A stretch of 64,000 nucleotides of DNA from Actinacidiphila yeochonensis CN732 (lineage in GTDB: Bacteria; Actinomycetota; Actinomycetes; Streptomycetales; Streptomycetaceae), in assembly GCF_000745345.1 (NCBI RefSeq), contig NZ_JQNR01000004.1, positions 620,001 through 684,000 on the forward strand, in the 5' to 3' direction. Below are positions 1 through 6,655 of the stretch, piece by piece. A program made the translations under genes and the position numbers. A model generated the notes under the pieces. It was given only the letters and a program-made list of their open reading frames with translations. It had not been told where the DNA came from and ran no database searches. How positions within the stretch are numbered: the stretch's first letter is position 1; the number at the start of each line of letters is the position of its first letter.

Positions 1-669
1 CCCATGGCGCGGGACAACCGGAGGTTCATGCACCGGGCGGTGCGGTACATGGCGGAGAGCGGTGTCGGGCAGATCATCGACATCGGCACCGGCATACCCA
101 CCGCGCCCAACACCCACCAGGTGGCCCACGAGGTGTCGCCCGAGGTCCGTGTCGTGTACGTGGACAACGACCCGATCGTGGGGACGTACGCGGGGACGCG
201 TGCGCTGGGTACGGGGAACACCGGCTTCGTCCTGGGTGATCTGCGCGCCCCGGAGAGCATCCTGGAGCATCCGACCGTCAGGGAACTGGTCGACTTCCGC
301 CGACCGGTCGGGTTGATGCTGATGGCCGTCCTGCACTTCGTCCGGGACGACGAGGACCCGGCGGGGCTGGTCGCCGCCTACCGGGACGCGCTGCCGTCCG
401 GCAGCCACCTGGTCCTCAGCCACGCGACCGGCGACTTCCACCCGCTGGACGGCGACTTCGGGGAGGCCCGGGACGTCTACCGGGACAGGGGGGCCACCGC
501 CACGCTCACCCTGCGGTCCCACGAGCAGGTGTCGGCCTTCTTCGACGGCTTCGAGCCGGTCGAGCCCGGACTCGTCCAGCCGCCGCTCTGGCGTCCTGAC
601 GGCCCGGTGCCGACGGAGCGGGAGCTGGCGCGCGTCGGCTTCTACGGCGGGGTCGGCATCAAGCACTGA
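1..669 (+). CDS. SAM-dependent methyltransferase, DUF574 type (5' truncated by window edge)
   Basis: The reading frame is open to the window edge and ends at a TGA after 221 visible residues. It contains a Rossmann-type SAM site (IIDIGTGIPT near residue 25 of the visible part, VVYVDNDP near 50) and the FxxxxPVGLMLMAVLHF block of the actinobacterial PF04672 'S-adenosyl methyltransferase' family. Family members are usually about 270 residues and carry an N-terminal segment that is missing here, so the gene begins upstream of the window; the ATG at 4 is probably internal. The substrate is unknown for this abundant Streptomyces family. No operon partner is visible, and the next gene is 235 bp away. 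Confidence 0.85.
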   Translation, partial: PMARDNRRFMHRAVRYMAESGVGQIIDIGTGIPTAPNTHQVAHEVSPEVRVVYVDNDPIVGTYAGTRALGTGNTGFVLGDLRAPESILEHPTVRELVDFRRPVGLMLMAVLHFVRDDEDPAGLVAAYRDALPSGSHLVLSHATGDFHPLDGDFGEARDVYRDRGATATLTLRSHEQVSAFFDGFEPVEPGLVQPPLWRPDGPVPTERELARVGFYGGVGIKH

Positions 670-904
670 CCCCGGTGGCGGACGAGGCGCGCGGGCCAGT
701 CGTCCGCGCCGCCTGCGTCCTGGGCGAGGGGAGGGCCGTCCGGTCAGCGGCCGTCCGATCGGTGCCCGTCCGGTCGGCGGGCCGCGCGCCCGTGCTCTCG
801 CGGACAACGCCGCGTACGTTCCCCGGCAAGCCGCGCCCGCCGGCGGTTCTAGGGTCGTCGCACAACCCCCTGCCTCCCCGAGAACTCGCTGAAAGGGGTA
901 CGAG

Positions 905-1345
905 ATGACCCACCCGTCCTCCAGTACCGCCGCAACCTCGGTCGCCCACGACGTGGTGGCGCACGTCGCCGTCACGGGCGAACCTCCGGTCACGCTGCCG
1001 GCCGCGCTGCGGTACGACGCGTCGCACCCCTACGCCGTGTGCCTGTCCATCGGGACGACGTCACCCCGCCCGGTCGAGTGGGTGTTCGCGCGCGGGCTCC
1101 TGGCGGAGGGGATGTGCCGGCCGGCCGGTCTCGGCGACGTCCTGGTCCGACCCCGGCGGAGCCGCTGTCGGGACTGGGCGCGGATCGTCGTCAGGTCCGC
1201 CGCCGGGGCCGCCGTGCTGGACGTCGCGGCCGAGGCGGTCACCGCGTTCCTGGAACAGGCCGCCGCGGTGGTGCCGCCGGGTACCGAGGGGGCGCACCTG
1301 GACCTGGACCGCGTCGTCGCCGAACTCCTCGGCCGCGGGGCGTGA
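905..1345 (+). CDS. SsgA-like sporulation/cell division regulator (SALP)
   Basis: The 146-residue product matches the SsgA/SsgB family (SALPs), small actinomycete proteins that help place septa and remodel peptidoglycan during sporulation. Family features are the N-terminal beta-rich domain with LPAALRYDASHPYAV near residues 33-47, the PVEWVFARGLL block near 57-67, and a C-terminal helix ending in LDLDRVVAELLGRGA. The ATG follows AAGGGG. The closest paralogue (SsgA to SsgG) cannot be assigned by eye. Its last ~50 codons and downstream DNA are repeated almost exactly at 4016-4267, which makes this gene the apparent target of an insertion. Confidence 0.88.
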   Translation: MTHPSSSTAATSVAHDVVAHVAVTGEPPVTLPAALRYDASHPYAVCLSIGTTSPRPVEWVFARGLLAEGMCRPAGLGDVLVRPRRSRCRDWARIVVRSAAGAAVLDVAAEAVTAFLEQAAAVVPPGTEGAHLDLDRVVAELLGRGA

Positions 1346-1447
1346 CGCCCCGCGTGGCCGGGCCCGCGCTCCCCGGGAGCCGGCGACCGCGACCACGGCC
1401 TGGGACACCGGTGCGCCGCTGGTCAAGGTCCCGTGCGCGGGACGACG
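1194..1447. repeat. Left copy of ~250 bp direct repeat (3' end of SALP gene plus downstream DNA)
   Basis: Bases 1194-1447 match 4016-4267 with about five substitutions and one 2-bp indel, roughly 97% identity by eye. The left copy is continuous with the intact SALP gene. The right copy is attached to unrelated upstream DNA. The 2.57 kb between the copies holds the DUF397/WhiJ/ATPase cassette. Confidence 0.93.
1334..1354 (+). terminator. Hairpin over the SALP stop codon
   Basis: A near-perfect palindrome (CGCGGGGCGT / ACGCCCCGCG around a central G) spans the TGA of the SALP gene. There is no T-run, so it would be a Streptomyces-style stem-only terminator. The second repeat copy keeps the core of the palindrome near 4157-4175. 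Confidence 0.5.
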
Positions 1448-1544
1448 TGGAACGCCACAGGCGCCCTTGACGGCAAGGCTCCGCCCGAACGCTCAGAGAA
1501 CGGGTGGCCTCGGCCCTCTTTCCCGTACCTGAACGGGCACGCGA

Positions 1545-1580
1545 AAAAGCGCGCTGCCCAGTGACGGACAACGCGCTTTT
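1545..1580 (-). terminator. Intrinsic terminator of the DUF397/WhiJ operon
   Basis: AAAAGCGCG (1545-1553) and CGCGCTTTT (1572-1580) form a perfect 9-bp stem. Read on the minus strand it lies just 3' of the DUF397 stop at 1587, and the stem ends in a run of five T, as expected for a rho-independent terminator. Confidence 0.75.
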
Positions 1581-1586
1581 GAGGAG

Positions 1587-1799
1587 TCAGCGAGGAAGGC
1601 CGAACGCTCCGTCCGCCGCGCTTGTGACGAATTCCTGCCACACGGCGGGAGAGAATTCGAGGATCGGACCCCTGCCCTTGTCCTTGGTGTCACGCACGGC
1701 CACGACGGCAGGAAGGATCGCGACCTCGACGCAGTTCTGCTGGCCGTTGCTCCGGCTGCTCTTGAACCACTCAGCGGAAGTCAGATCGTGAGTACTCAA
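1587..1799 (-). CDS. DUF397 domain protein (WhiJ partner)
   Basis: The 70-residue product has the family features W-x-KSSRS near the N-terminus, a conserved Cys-Val-Glu-Val strand (NCVEVAILP), VAVRDTKD in the middle, and a C-terminal segment with LEFSPAVWQEFV. DUF397 proteins are encoded next to WhiJ/BldB-type regulators and are thought to act as small partners or antitoxin-like modules, although the biochemical role is unsettled. The start overlaps the stop of the upstream regulator by 4 bp (1796-1799), so the two are probably translated as a coupled pair. Confidence 0.9.
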   Translation of the reverse strand: MSTHDLTSAEWFKSSRSNGQQNCVEVAILPAVVAVRDTKDKGRGPILEFSPAVWQEFVTSAADGAFGLPR

Positions 1800-2683
1800 T
1801 TCTCCAGTCCCTTTGCTGTTTGATAGATGATTGTCGCCGAGTCCTTCTCGTTTTCCGCCTCGTCCCAGAGCTTTGTGAAGGCGCTGGAGTAGCGCTCCAC
1901 TTCGTGAGGCCGGTCCAGGTAGAGAGACCCTGCAAAGCCATCGACGTAGACAGTTGAAGGCTCGCTGGGCTGCCCGTTGACGTTGAGCGGGAAGTCCAGC
2001 AGAACGAACGGCCCGGACAAGAGGCCGCGATGTACACCCGCCGCATACCGCACGACGCGAAGTGAGACGTTTGGAAGATCTCCCAACTTCAACAGTAGCT
2101 TCAGCTGTTCGACCATCACCTCGGTCGAGCCGACCGGCCTGTGCATGATCGCCTCATCCAACACCACATGCAAATCCGGTGCGTTGAAGCTCCTTCGGAG
2201 AAGCCTCTGTCGTGCCACGCGCAGGTCGACACGACGTTCGATCTCGATAAATGAGAGATCGGGATTGTCTTCCCGTATCAGAGTCCGGGCGTAGTTTCTC
2301 GTCTGAAGCAGTCCCGGGACCAAGTTTGCTTCGTACCATGACAGGCGAGCGGCCGCCTCTTCCAGCCCGAGGTAGAGGTCGAAACCCAGGACGATCACGT
2401 CACCGTAGCTGAACCACCAAGCCTTGTCCCGGGTCTGCTTCGCGATGCTCATCAGGTACTTGGTGGCGTCCTCGGGCGCACCGTAGATGCGACACATTTG
2501 TTCGACGTCCAGAGTGCGCATGACCGTCTGTCCGGTCTCGATGCGCCACATCTTCGTCTCGGAGAACTCCAGGGTCGCGGCGGCTGCCTTGAGCGTGAGC
2601 CCGGCCTGTTGGCGCAGATCGCGAAGCTGCCGACCAAGTTGCCGGCGCGGCACAGTCGATCCCGTAGAGGCATCTGTCACCAC
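1796..2683 (-). CDS. WhiJ/Scr1-type helix-turn-helix regulator (XRE HTH + DUF5753)
   Basis: The 295-residue protein has an N-terminal XRE-like HTH (about residues 14-70, with LGRQLRDLRQQAGLTLKAAA) and a DUF5753 C-terminal domain (about 100-285, with SWYEANLVPGLLQT and the VVLDEAIMHRPVG strand). Such proteins, WhiJ in S. coelicolor being the best known, influence development and antibiotic production together with DUF397 and ATPase neighbours. Two GTG codons are adjacent at 2683 and 2680, preceded by GAGGGGG; either could be used. It is divergent from the ATPase gene at 2945, with an array of inverted repeats between them. The DNA here is visibly less GC-rich than its surroundings. Confidence 0.88.
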   Translation of the reverse strand: MVTDASTGSTVPRRQLGRQLRDLRQQAGLTLKAAAATLEFSETKMWRIETGQTVMRTLDVEQMCRIYGAPEDATKYLMSIAKQTRDKAWWFSYGDVIVLGFDLYLGLEEAAARLSWYEANLVPGLLQTRNYARTLIREDNPDLSFIEIERRVDLRVARQRLLRRSFNAPDLHVVLDEAIMHRPVGSTEVMVEQLKLLLKLGDLPNVSLRVVRYAAGVHRGLLSGPFVLLDFPLNVNGQPSEPSTVYVDGFAGSLYLDRPHEVERYSSAFTKLWDEAENEKDSATIIYQTAKGLEN

Positions 2684-2744
2684 TTTTCACCCCCTCTTCG
2701 TCAGAGCGTCTTGCGCGCAGAATGAAAGCACCTTCACTCCAACC

Positions 2745-2820
2745 TTGCAATAGGAGGGTGCAATCTTGCAGCTCATCACGGTGCAAGTCTCTTGATGAAA
2801 GCTTGCGTGGTGAGACTTGC
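2745..2820. promoter_or_regulatory. Overlapping inverted repeats (TTGCA/TGCAA) in the divergent promoter region
   Basis: Three dyads lie between the WhiJ-like gene and the ATPase gene: TTGCA-N9-TGCAA (2745-2763), CTTGCA-N11-TGCAAG (2765-2787), and the perfect 9-bp pair GCAAGTCTC (2783-2791) / GAGACTTGC (2812-2820). They share the core (C)TTGC(A). The placement suits autoregulation by the HTH protein; that is inference. Confidence 0.6.
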
Positions 2821-2944
2821 GAGTGCTTCACTCGTCCTGTCGCCGCCACTCGACATGGAGGCGGCCAACAGGGTCATCTTCAGGCTGCCCTGACGACTCG
2901 TCGCTTCCGTCGTCGGGGCCGCGCGGATCATTGGAAGGTGCGCG

Positions 2945-3784
2945 ATGGGTGCACTGGCCTTCGGATACTTATGTGCTGATGTGACGACTCCGGATGCGGA
3001 TCTTGCCCAGGCGGAAAGCGTCCTCAAGGACTATTGCCACCGCCGCGGCTTCGCCCTGCAACGGATATTCACTGACGACGACTCCGGACCGCGCCCCGAA
3101 TTTGACGACATGGTTGCCACCATGGGCGTCACCGGTACGCGCCAAGTCATTCTTCTCGATCTCGCCCACCTGGGTAGGAGCGAAGTGCTTCGGGATCAGC
3201 GAATTCACATGCTGGAGCACACTCTGAACGCAGTTGTCATGTGCGTGGGAGATAAGATTCCCGGAGAGAAAGAAGCATGGCAAAATTCCCTTGCTTCTCT
3301 GCGTAACGGGTTCGCACAGCTCACGATGACAGCTTCGCCGTCCTCTGTGGGCGTTGTGCGATCTTTTGTGGCGGACACGCTTCACTCTTGGCGCCTTGGT
3401 GAGTACGCGGATGTCGCCGTACTCCTGGCATCGGAGTTGGCCACCAACGCAATCAAGAGCACTGTTGAGGCGCGTTCGACCGGCCGCCTCTTTGATGTCC
3501 AAGTGCGCGTCACTGTGAGTAGTCTCGAAGTCAGGGTGTGGGACTGCGGGGCTGGAACTCCCGTCATGAAAAGCCAAGTCCTTGACGCCGAAGGGGGTCG
3601 GGGGCTCATGCTGGTGGACATGCTTTCGGAGGACTGGGGCACTCGTTACGATGTGGATCGGCCGGGAAAGTCCGTCTGGTTCACCATGGGAATCGTCGAT
3701 CCCGTCGATCCCGACCCGCCGGGAGCAGATATTCCTCATCCCAGCGTCGCCTCAGCTCCGATGAAGACGATTCTTGCGGAGTAG
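2945..3784 (+). CDS. Recombinase-like N-domain fused to RsbW-type ATP-binding domain
   Basis: The 279-residue product has two parts. Residues about 5-105 resemble the catalytic fold of serine recombinases (FGYLCAD strand, then ILLDLAHLGRS), but the catalytic serine position carries no serine, so strand exchange is unlikely. Residues about 130-250 are a HATPase_c_2 anti-sigma/kinase-like domain with the N-box (VLLASELATNAI), the G1 box (VWDCGAGTP) and the GGRGLMLVDML box. Such ATPases commonly sit beside WhiJ/DUF397 genes. The ATG follows GGAAGGTG. Codon 9 is TTA, the rare bldA-dependent leucine codon. A strong hairpin follows at 3813-3845. The combined role is unknown; a regulatory partner-switching protein is the best guess. 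Confidence 0.75.
   Translation: MGALAFGYLCADVTTPDADLAQAESVLKDYCHRRGFALQRIFTDDDSGPRPEFDDMVATMGVTGTRQVILLDLAHLGRSEVLRDQRIHMLEHTLNAVVMCVGDKIPGEKEAWQNSLASLRNGFAQLTMTASPSSVGVVRSFVADTLHSWRLGEYADVAVLLASELATNAIKSTVEARSTGRLFDVQVRVTVSSLEVRVWDCGAGTPVMKSQVLDAEGGRGLMLVDMLSEDWGTRYDVDRPGKSVWFTMGIVDPVDPDPPGADIPHPSVASAPMKTILAE
2969..2971 (+). promoter_or_regulatory. TTA codon (bldA checkpoint) in the ATPase gene
   Basis: Codon 9 of the gene starting at 2945 reads TTA (Tyr-Leu-Cys encoded by TAC TTA TGT). In Streptomyces this codon needs the developmentally regulated tRNA encoded by bldA, so translation of the protein would be restricted to later growth. Confidence 0.85.
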
Positions 3785-3812
3785 CGGCGACACGCGGCCA
3801 GATGCCTTGCCA

Positions 3813-3845
3813 GCGACCCTCGCCACTGACTGTGGCGGGGGTCGC
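3813..3845 (+). terminator. Hairpin terminator after the ATPase gene
   Basis: GCGACCC-T-CGCCA (3813-3825) pairs with TGGCG-G-GGGTCGC (3833-3845) around a 7-nt loop, a 13-bp stem with one T-G wobble, 29 bp after the stop codon. It closes the cassette transcript. Confidence 0.75.
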
Positions 3846-3942
3846 CTCGCGTTTGAAAACCCGGTTGCGGTCAATCATCGACTCTTCGGATGCCCGGGCC
3901 ACCAACTCGTAGTAACGAGCTGAGCAGCTCGAAGGAGTTGGC

Positions 3943-4167
3943 ATGGTGAAGTGGCCGGTTATGGGCATGCGGGCCGTGGCGTTGGCGGCGGCGCTTGGAA
4001 GTGGTGAGCCTGGTGGGTCCGCCGCCGGGGCCGCCGTGCTGGACGTCGCGGCCGAGGCGGTCACCGCGTTCCTGGAACAGGCCGCCGCGGTGGTGCCGCT
4101 GGGTACCGAGGGGGCGCACCTGGACCTGGACCGCGTCGTCGCCGAACTCCTCGGCCGCGGGGCGTGA
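3943..4167 (+). pseudogene. Chimeric remnant: short new N-terminus on a duplicated SALP C-terminus
   Basis: The frame encodes 74 residues. The first ~25 (starting MVKWPVMGMRAV) are unrelated to SsgA proteins. The remaining ~49 are identical to the C-terminus of the SALP at 905-1345 except Pro to Leu in the VVPPG segment. It lacks the N-terminal SALP domain, so a normal SALP function is unlikely. The ATG has a good GAAGGAG site and a CGAGCTG-AG-CAGCTCG hairpin (3916-3931) immediately upstream, so a small product could still be made. It marks the right end of the inserted cassette. Confidence 0.8.
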
Positions 4168-4267
4168 CGCCCCGCGGCCGGGTCCGCGCTCCCCGGGAGC
4201 CGGCGACCGCGACCGCGGCCTCGTACACCGGTGCGCCGCTGGTCAAGGTCCCGTGCGCGGGACGACG
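4016..4267. repeat. Right copy of the ~250 bp direct repeat
   Basis: This copy pairs with 1194-1447. Relative to the left copy it has a 2-bp deletion just after the stop codon and about five substitutions. Downstream of 4267 lies what was presumably the original 3' flank of the SALP gene. From 4268 to 4518 no convincing gene is visible. Confidence 0.93.
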
Positions 4268-4518
4268 GGTCGGCGGCGTCGCAGGGCCCTACGGTCGGCG
4301 TGCGGCCGGCTCCCCACGACGGCCGGTGAGCCGACGCCGAGGAGACGGGACGGGATGGGCGAGCAGACGGAACCGGTCCCGACGGCCCCGGGCCGGGCGG
4401 GTGCCCGGCGGACGCCCCGGCGGGCCGTGCCGGACAGGGCGCGGCGGAGCGGTGGCGCGTCGGCGGGCGGGCTGCCGCGGCGCGGTGTCGCGGGGAACGC
4501 CGTGCTGGGGGCGTCGGC

Positions 4519-5619
4519 ATGATGCTGCGTCGAGGCGCGTCCGCGCGGCCGCCCGGTGCCGGGGTCATGAAGGCCCGTGACCCCGGCGAGAGGCACAGGG
4601 TCGCGACCTCGCTGGAGCTCCTCTTCGACCTGTGCTTCGCGGTCGCGGTGAGCCAGGCGTCCGCGGGACTGCGTGCCGCGGTGGAGGGCGGGCAGGGCGC
4701 CGCCGGTGTGCTGCACTTCGCGGTCGTCTTCTTCAGCGTGTGGTGGGCGTGGATGAACTTCAGCTGGTTCGCCTCCGCCTACGACCCGGACGACACGGCG
4801 TACCGGTTGACGGTGTTCGTCCAGATCACCGGTTCGCTGATCCTCGCGGCGGGCGTACGGCGGGCCTTCGACGGGGACGACCTGAGCGTCATCGTCCTCG
4901 GGTACGTCGTGATGCGCGGCGCGCTGGCCGGGCTGTGGCTGCGCGCCGCGCGGGCGGACCCGCTCCGGCGCCGGACCGCGCTGCGCTTCACCGCCGGGGT
5001 GGTGGCCTGCCAGGCCGGCTGGGTGGCGCTGCTGAGCCTGCCCGGACCGGTGCGTCCGGTGGGCATCGCGGTGCTGGTGGTGGCGGAGGTCTGCGTCCCG
5101 GTGTGGGCCCAGTCCGCCGGGATGACTCCCTGGCATCCGCACCACATCGCCGAACGGTACGGGTCGTTCACGCTGATCGTGCTCGGCGAGTCCGTCGCCG
5201 CCGCCACGACCGCCGTCCGCACCGCCTTCGACGAGCACCGCGGCACGGGGACCCTGTCCCTTGTCGCCGCGGGCGGCCTGCTGACGGTGTTCGCCATGTG
5301 GTGGCTGTACTTCGCCCGGCCCGCCCACACGCTGCTCGCCACCACGCACAAGGGCCCGGGCAGGAGGTTCCGGTGGGCCTACGGCCACTACCTGATCTTC
5401 GCCTCGGCGGCGGCCGTCGGCGCGGGCCTGGCCGTCAGCGCGGACGAGGTCACCCACCGGGCCGACATCCCGCCGCAGGCCGCGGGCGCCATGGTCGCCG
5501 TACCGGCGGCGGTCTTCCTGACCACCACGTGGGCGCTGCACCTGCGCCCCCACCGGCGGCGGGCCGCCGAGCCGCGGCCGTCGTCCCCCTCCGGGTCGGG
5601 TACGACCCGTGCCGGCTGA
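4519..5619 (+). CDS. Low temperature requirement A (LtrA) family membrane protein
   Basis: The 366-residue product has the LtrA signature near its N-terminus (TSLELLFDLCFAVAVSQ) and many hydrophobic segments, including VLHFAVVFFSVWWAWMNF, LTVFVQITGSLILAAG and the family block ERYGSFTLIVLGESVAA around residue 215. LtrA was named from a Listeria cold-growth mutant; the molecular function of the family is not established. The length is normal. The ATG at 4519 has GGGG 7-10 bp upstream; an in-frame ATG at 4567 is an alternative start. It appears monocistronic. Confidence 0.85.
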   Translation: MMLRRGASARPPGAGVMKARDPGERHRVATSLELLFDLCFAVAVSQASAGLRAAVEGGQGAAGVLHFAVVFFSVWWAWMNFSWFASAYDPDDTAYRLTVFVQITGSLILAAGVRRAFDGDDLSVIVLGYVVMRGALAGLWLRAARADPLRRRTALRFTAGVVACQAGWVALLSLPGPVRPVGIAVLVVAEVCVPVWAQSAGMTPWHPHHIAERYGSFTLIVLGESVAAATTAVRTAFDEHRGTGTLSLVAAGGLLTVFAMWWLYFARPAHTLLATTHKGPGRRFRWAYGHYLIFASAAAVGAGLAVSADEVTHRADIPPQAAGAMVAVPAAVFLTTTWALHLRPHRRRAAEPRPSSPSGSGTTRAG

Positions 5620-5704
5620 ACGGCCGCGCGAGGCAACGCCCCTCACCGGGAAGGGCAGCGGATACCCGGCGGACACCCGGCGGACACCCGGCCCGTTCAC
5701 TGCG
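5620..5704. repeat. Short tandem CCCGGCGGACA repeats between convergent genes
   Basis: The 85-bp gap between the LtrA and barstar-like genes contains CCCGGCGGACA twice in tandem followed by a partial copy. Nothing else is visible. Confidence 0.5.
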
Positions 5705-6523
5705 TCACTGAAGGACGACGTTCACCCCGTGCTCTTCGAAGATCTCCAGGAGCACGTCGAACAGCGCGACGTCGCCGTCGTCGCTGGGCACGCGCTCCAC
5801 CAACCGTGCTCTGGCCTCGGCTGAACACGTCCAGCGCAGAGTGAATGGAGTGGCGGCGCCCCAGCCGCCCGCCAAGCAGTCGTTCAGGGCGGAGAGGTTC
5901 CAGCCGAAGTATCCGCCGGGCCCGTTGACGGCCTCACCGATCGCGCAGTAGAAGCTGTCCTCGTCGACGATGTGCCGACCGTCCAAGGTGAACACCTGGC
6001 CCGCGGAGGCGTCGGCCTTCCCCCGGCGCAGGTACTCCCGGGACCACAGCGCCACCGACAACCACGCCTTTGTGCCGTCGGGGACCAACTCGTGCCACAG
6101 GCCGGTGCGGTTCAGGCGACCCGAGCGGACCAGGTCCCACACACGCTCCGCTCCGGCCAGGGCCATGTCGCACCACAGCGTCACCGTGAGGTCGAGCAGG
6201 CCGCCACCCAGGGCGGACGGTACGGCGCCGACGACGGTGACCTCGTTGACGAAGTAGGAGCCCATGGCGGCTCCGTCAGCGTCGAGGATGTCGAACCAGG
6301 CGTTCCCCGCCACGGCGCGGCGACCGCCGATGTGGTCGAGGCTCTTCAACAGGCCACCCTGCGGACGGCAGCCCGCGAGGTGCACCCGCCGCGCTCCGTC
6401 CCCTTCCGGCAGTGGCGTGAACAGCCCCTCGGCTCCATGGGCGAAGCCCCAGAAGTCGGCGTCGTCCTCATCCGAGGTCAGCGCGCAACCGTGTCCCACA
6501 CTGCCCTGGTCCGATGTTCCCAT
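5705..6523 (-). CDS. Barstar-like (ribonuclease inhibitor fold) protein with N-terminal extension
   Basis: The C-terminal ~95 residues match the barstar family: FTLDGRHIVDEDSFYCAIG, then GGYFGWNLSALNDCLAGGWG, the usual YFGxNxxALxDCL motif. Barstar proteins inhibit secreted RNases of the barnase type. The first ~170 residues are a separate domain (WGFAHGAEGLF, VTLWCDMALAGAERVWDLVRSG) that I do not recognise; similar long barstar-related proteins occur in Streptomyces. The start chosen at 6523 has GGGGAGGGGG just upstream. No barnase-like nuclease gene lies next to it, so a toxin/antitoxin role is not supported locally. Confidence 0.78.
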   Translation of the reverse strand: MGTSDQGSVGHGCALTSDEDDADFWGFAHGAEGLFTPLPEGDGARRVHLAGCRPQGGLLKSLDHIGGRRAVAGNAWFDILDADGAAMGSYFVNEVTVVGAVPSALGGGLLDLTVTLWCDMALAGAERVWDLVRSGRLNRTGLWHELVPDGTKAWLSVALWSREYLRRGKADASAGQVFTLDGRHIVDEDSFYCAIGEAVNGPGGYFGWNLSALNDCLAGGWGAATPFTLRWTCSAEARARLVERVPSDDGDVALFDVLLEIFEEHGVNVVLQ

Positions 6524-6655
6524 CGCTCCCCCTCCCCAGAGCGCTGATCGTACCGGCGTTCGGCCGGTCACAGCGCGACGCCGTGCTGCCAGCGCGGAAC
6601 GACGGTGACCGCCCGCGGCCCGTCGCGGAGATCGCACGAGCCGTCCTCGACCACG

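Noticed and set aside
1194-4267. Interpretation of the 250-bp repeats as IS or transposon ends
   Set aside because: The repeats are direct rather than inverted, are made of host gene sequence, and no transposase is encoded; the recombinase-like domain lacks its catalytic serine.
5705-6523. Barstar-like gene as part of a toxin-immunity pair
   Set aside because: No nuclease toxin gene is adjacent; neighbours are LtrA and a surface protein, so a local toxin system is not supported.
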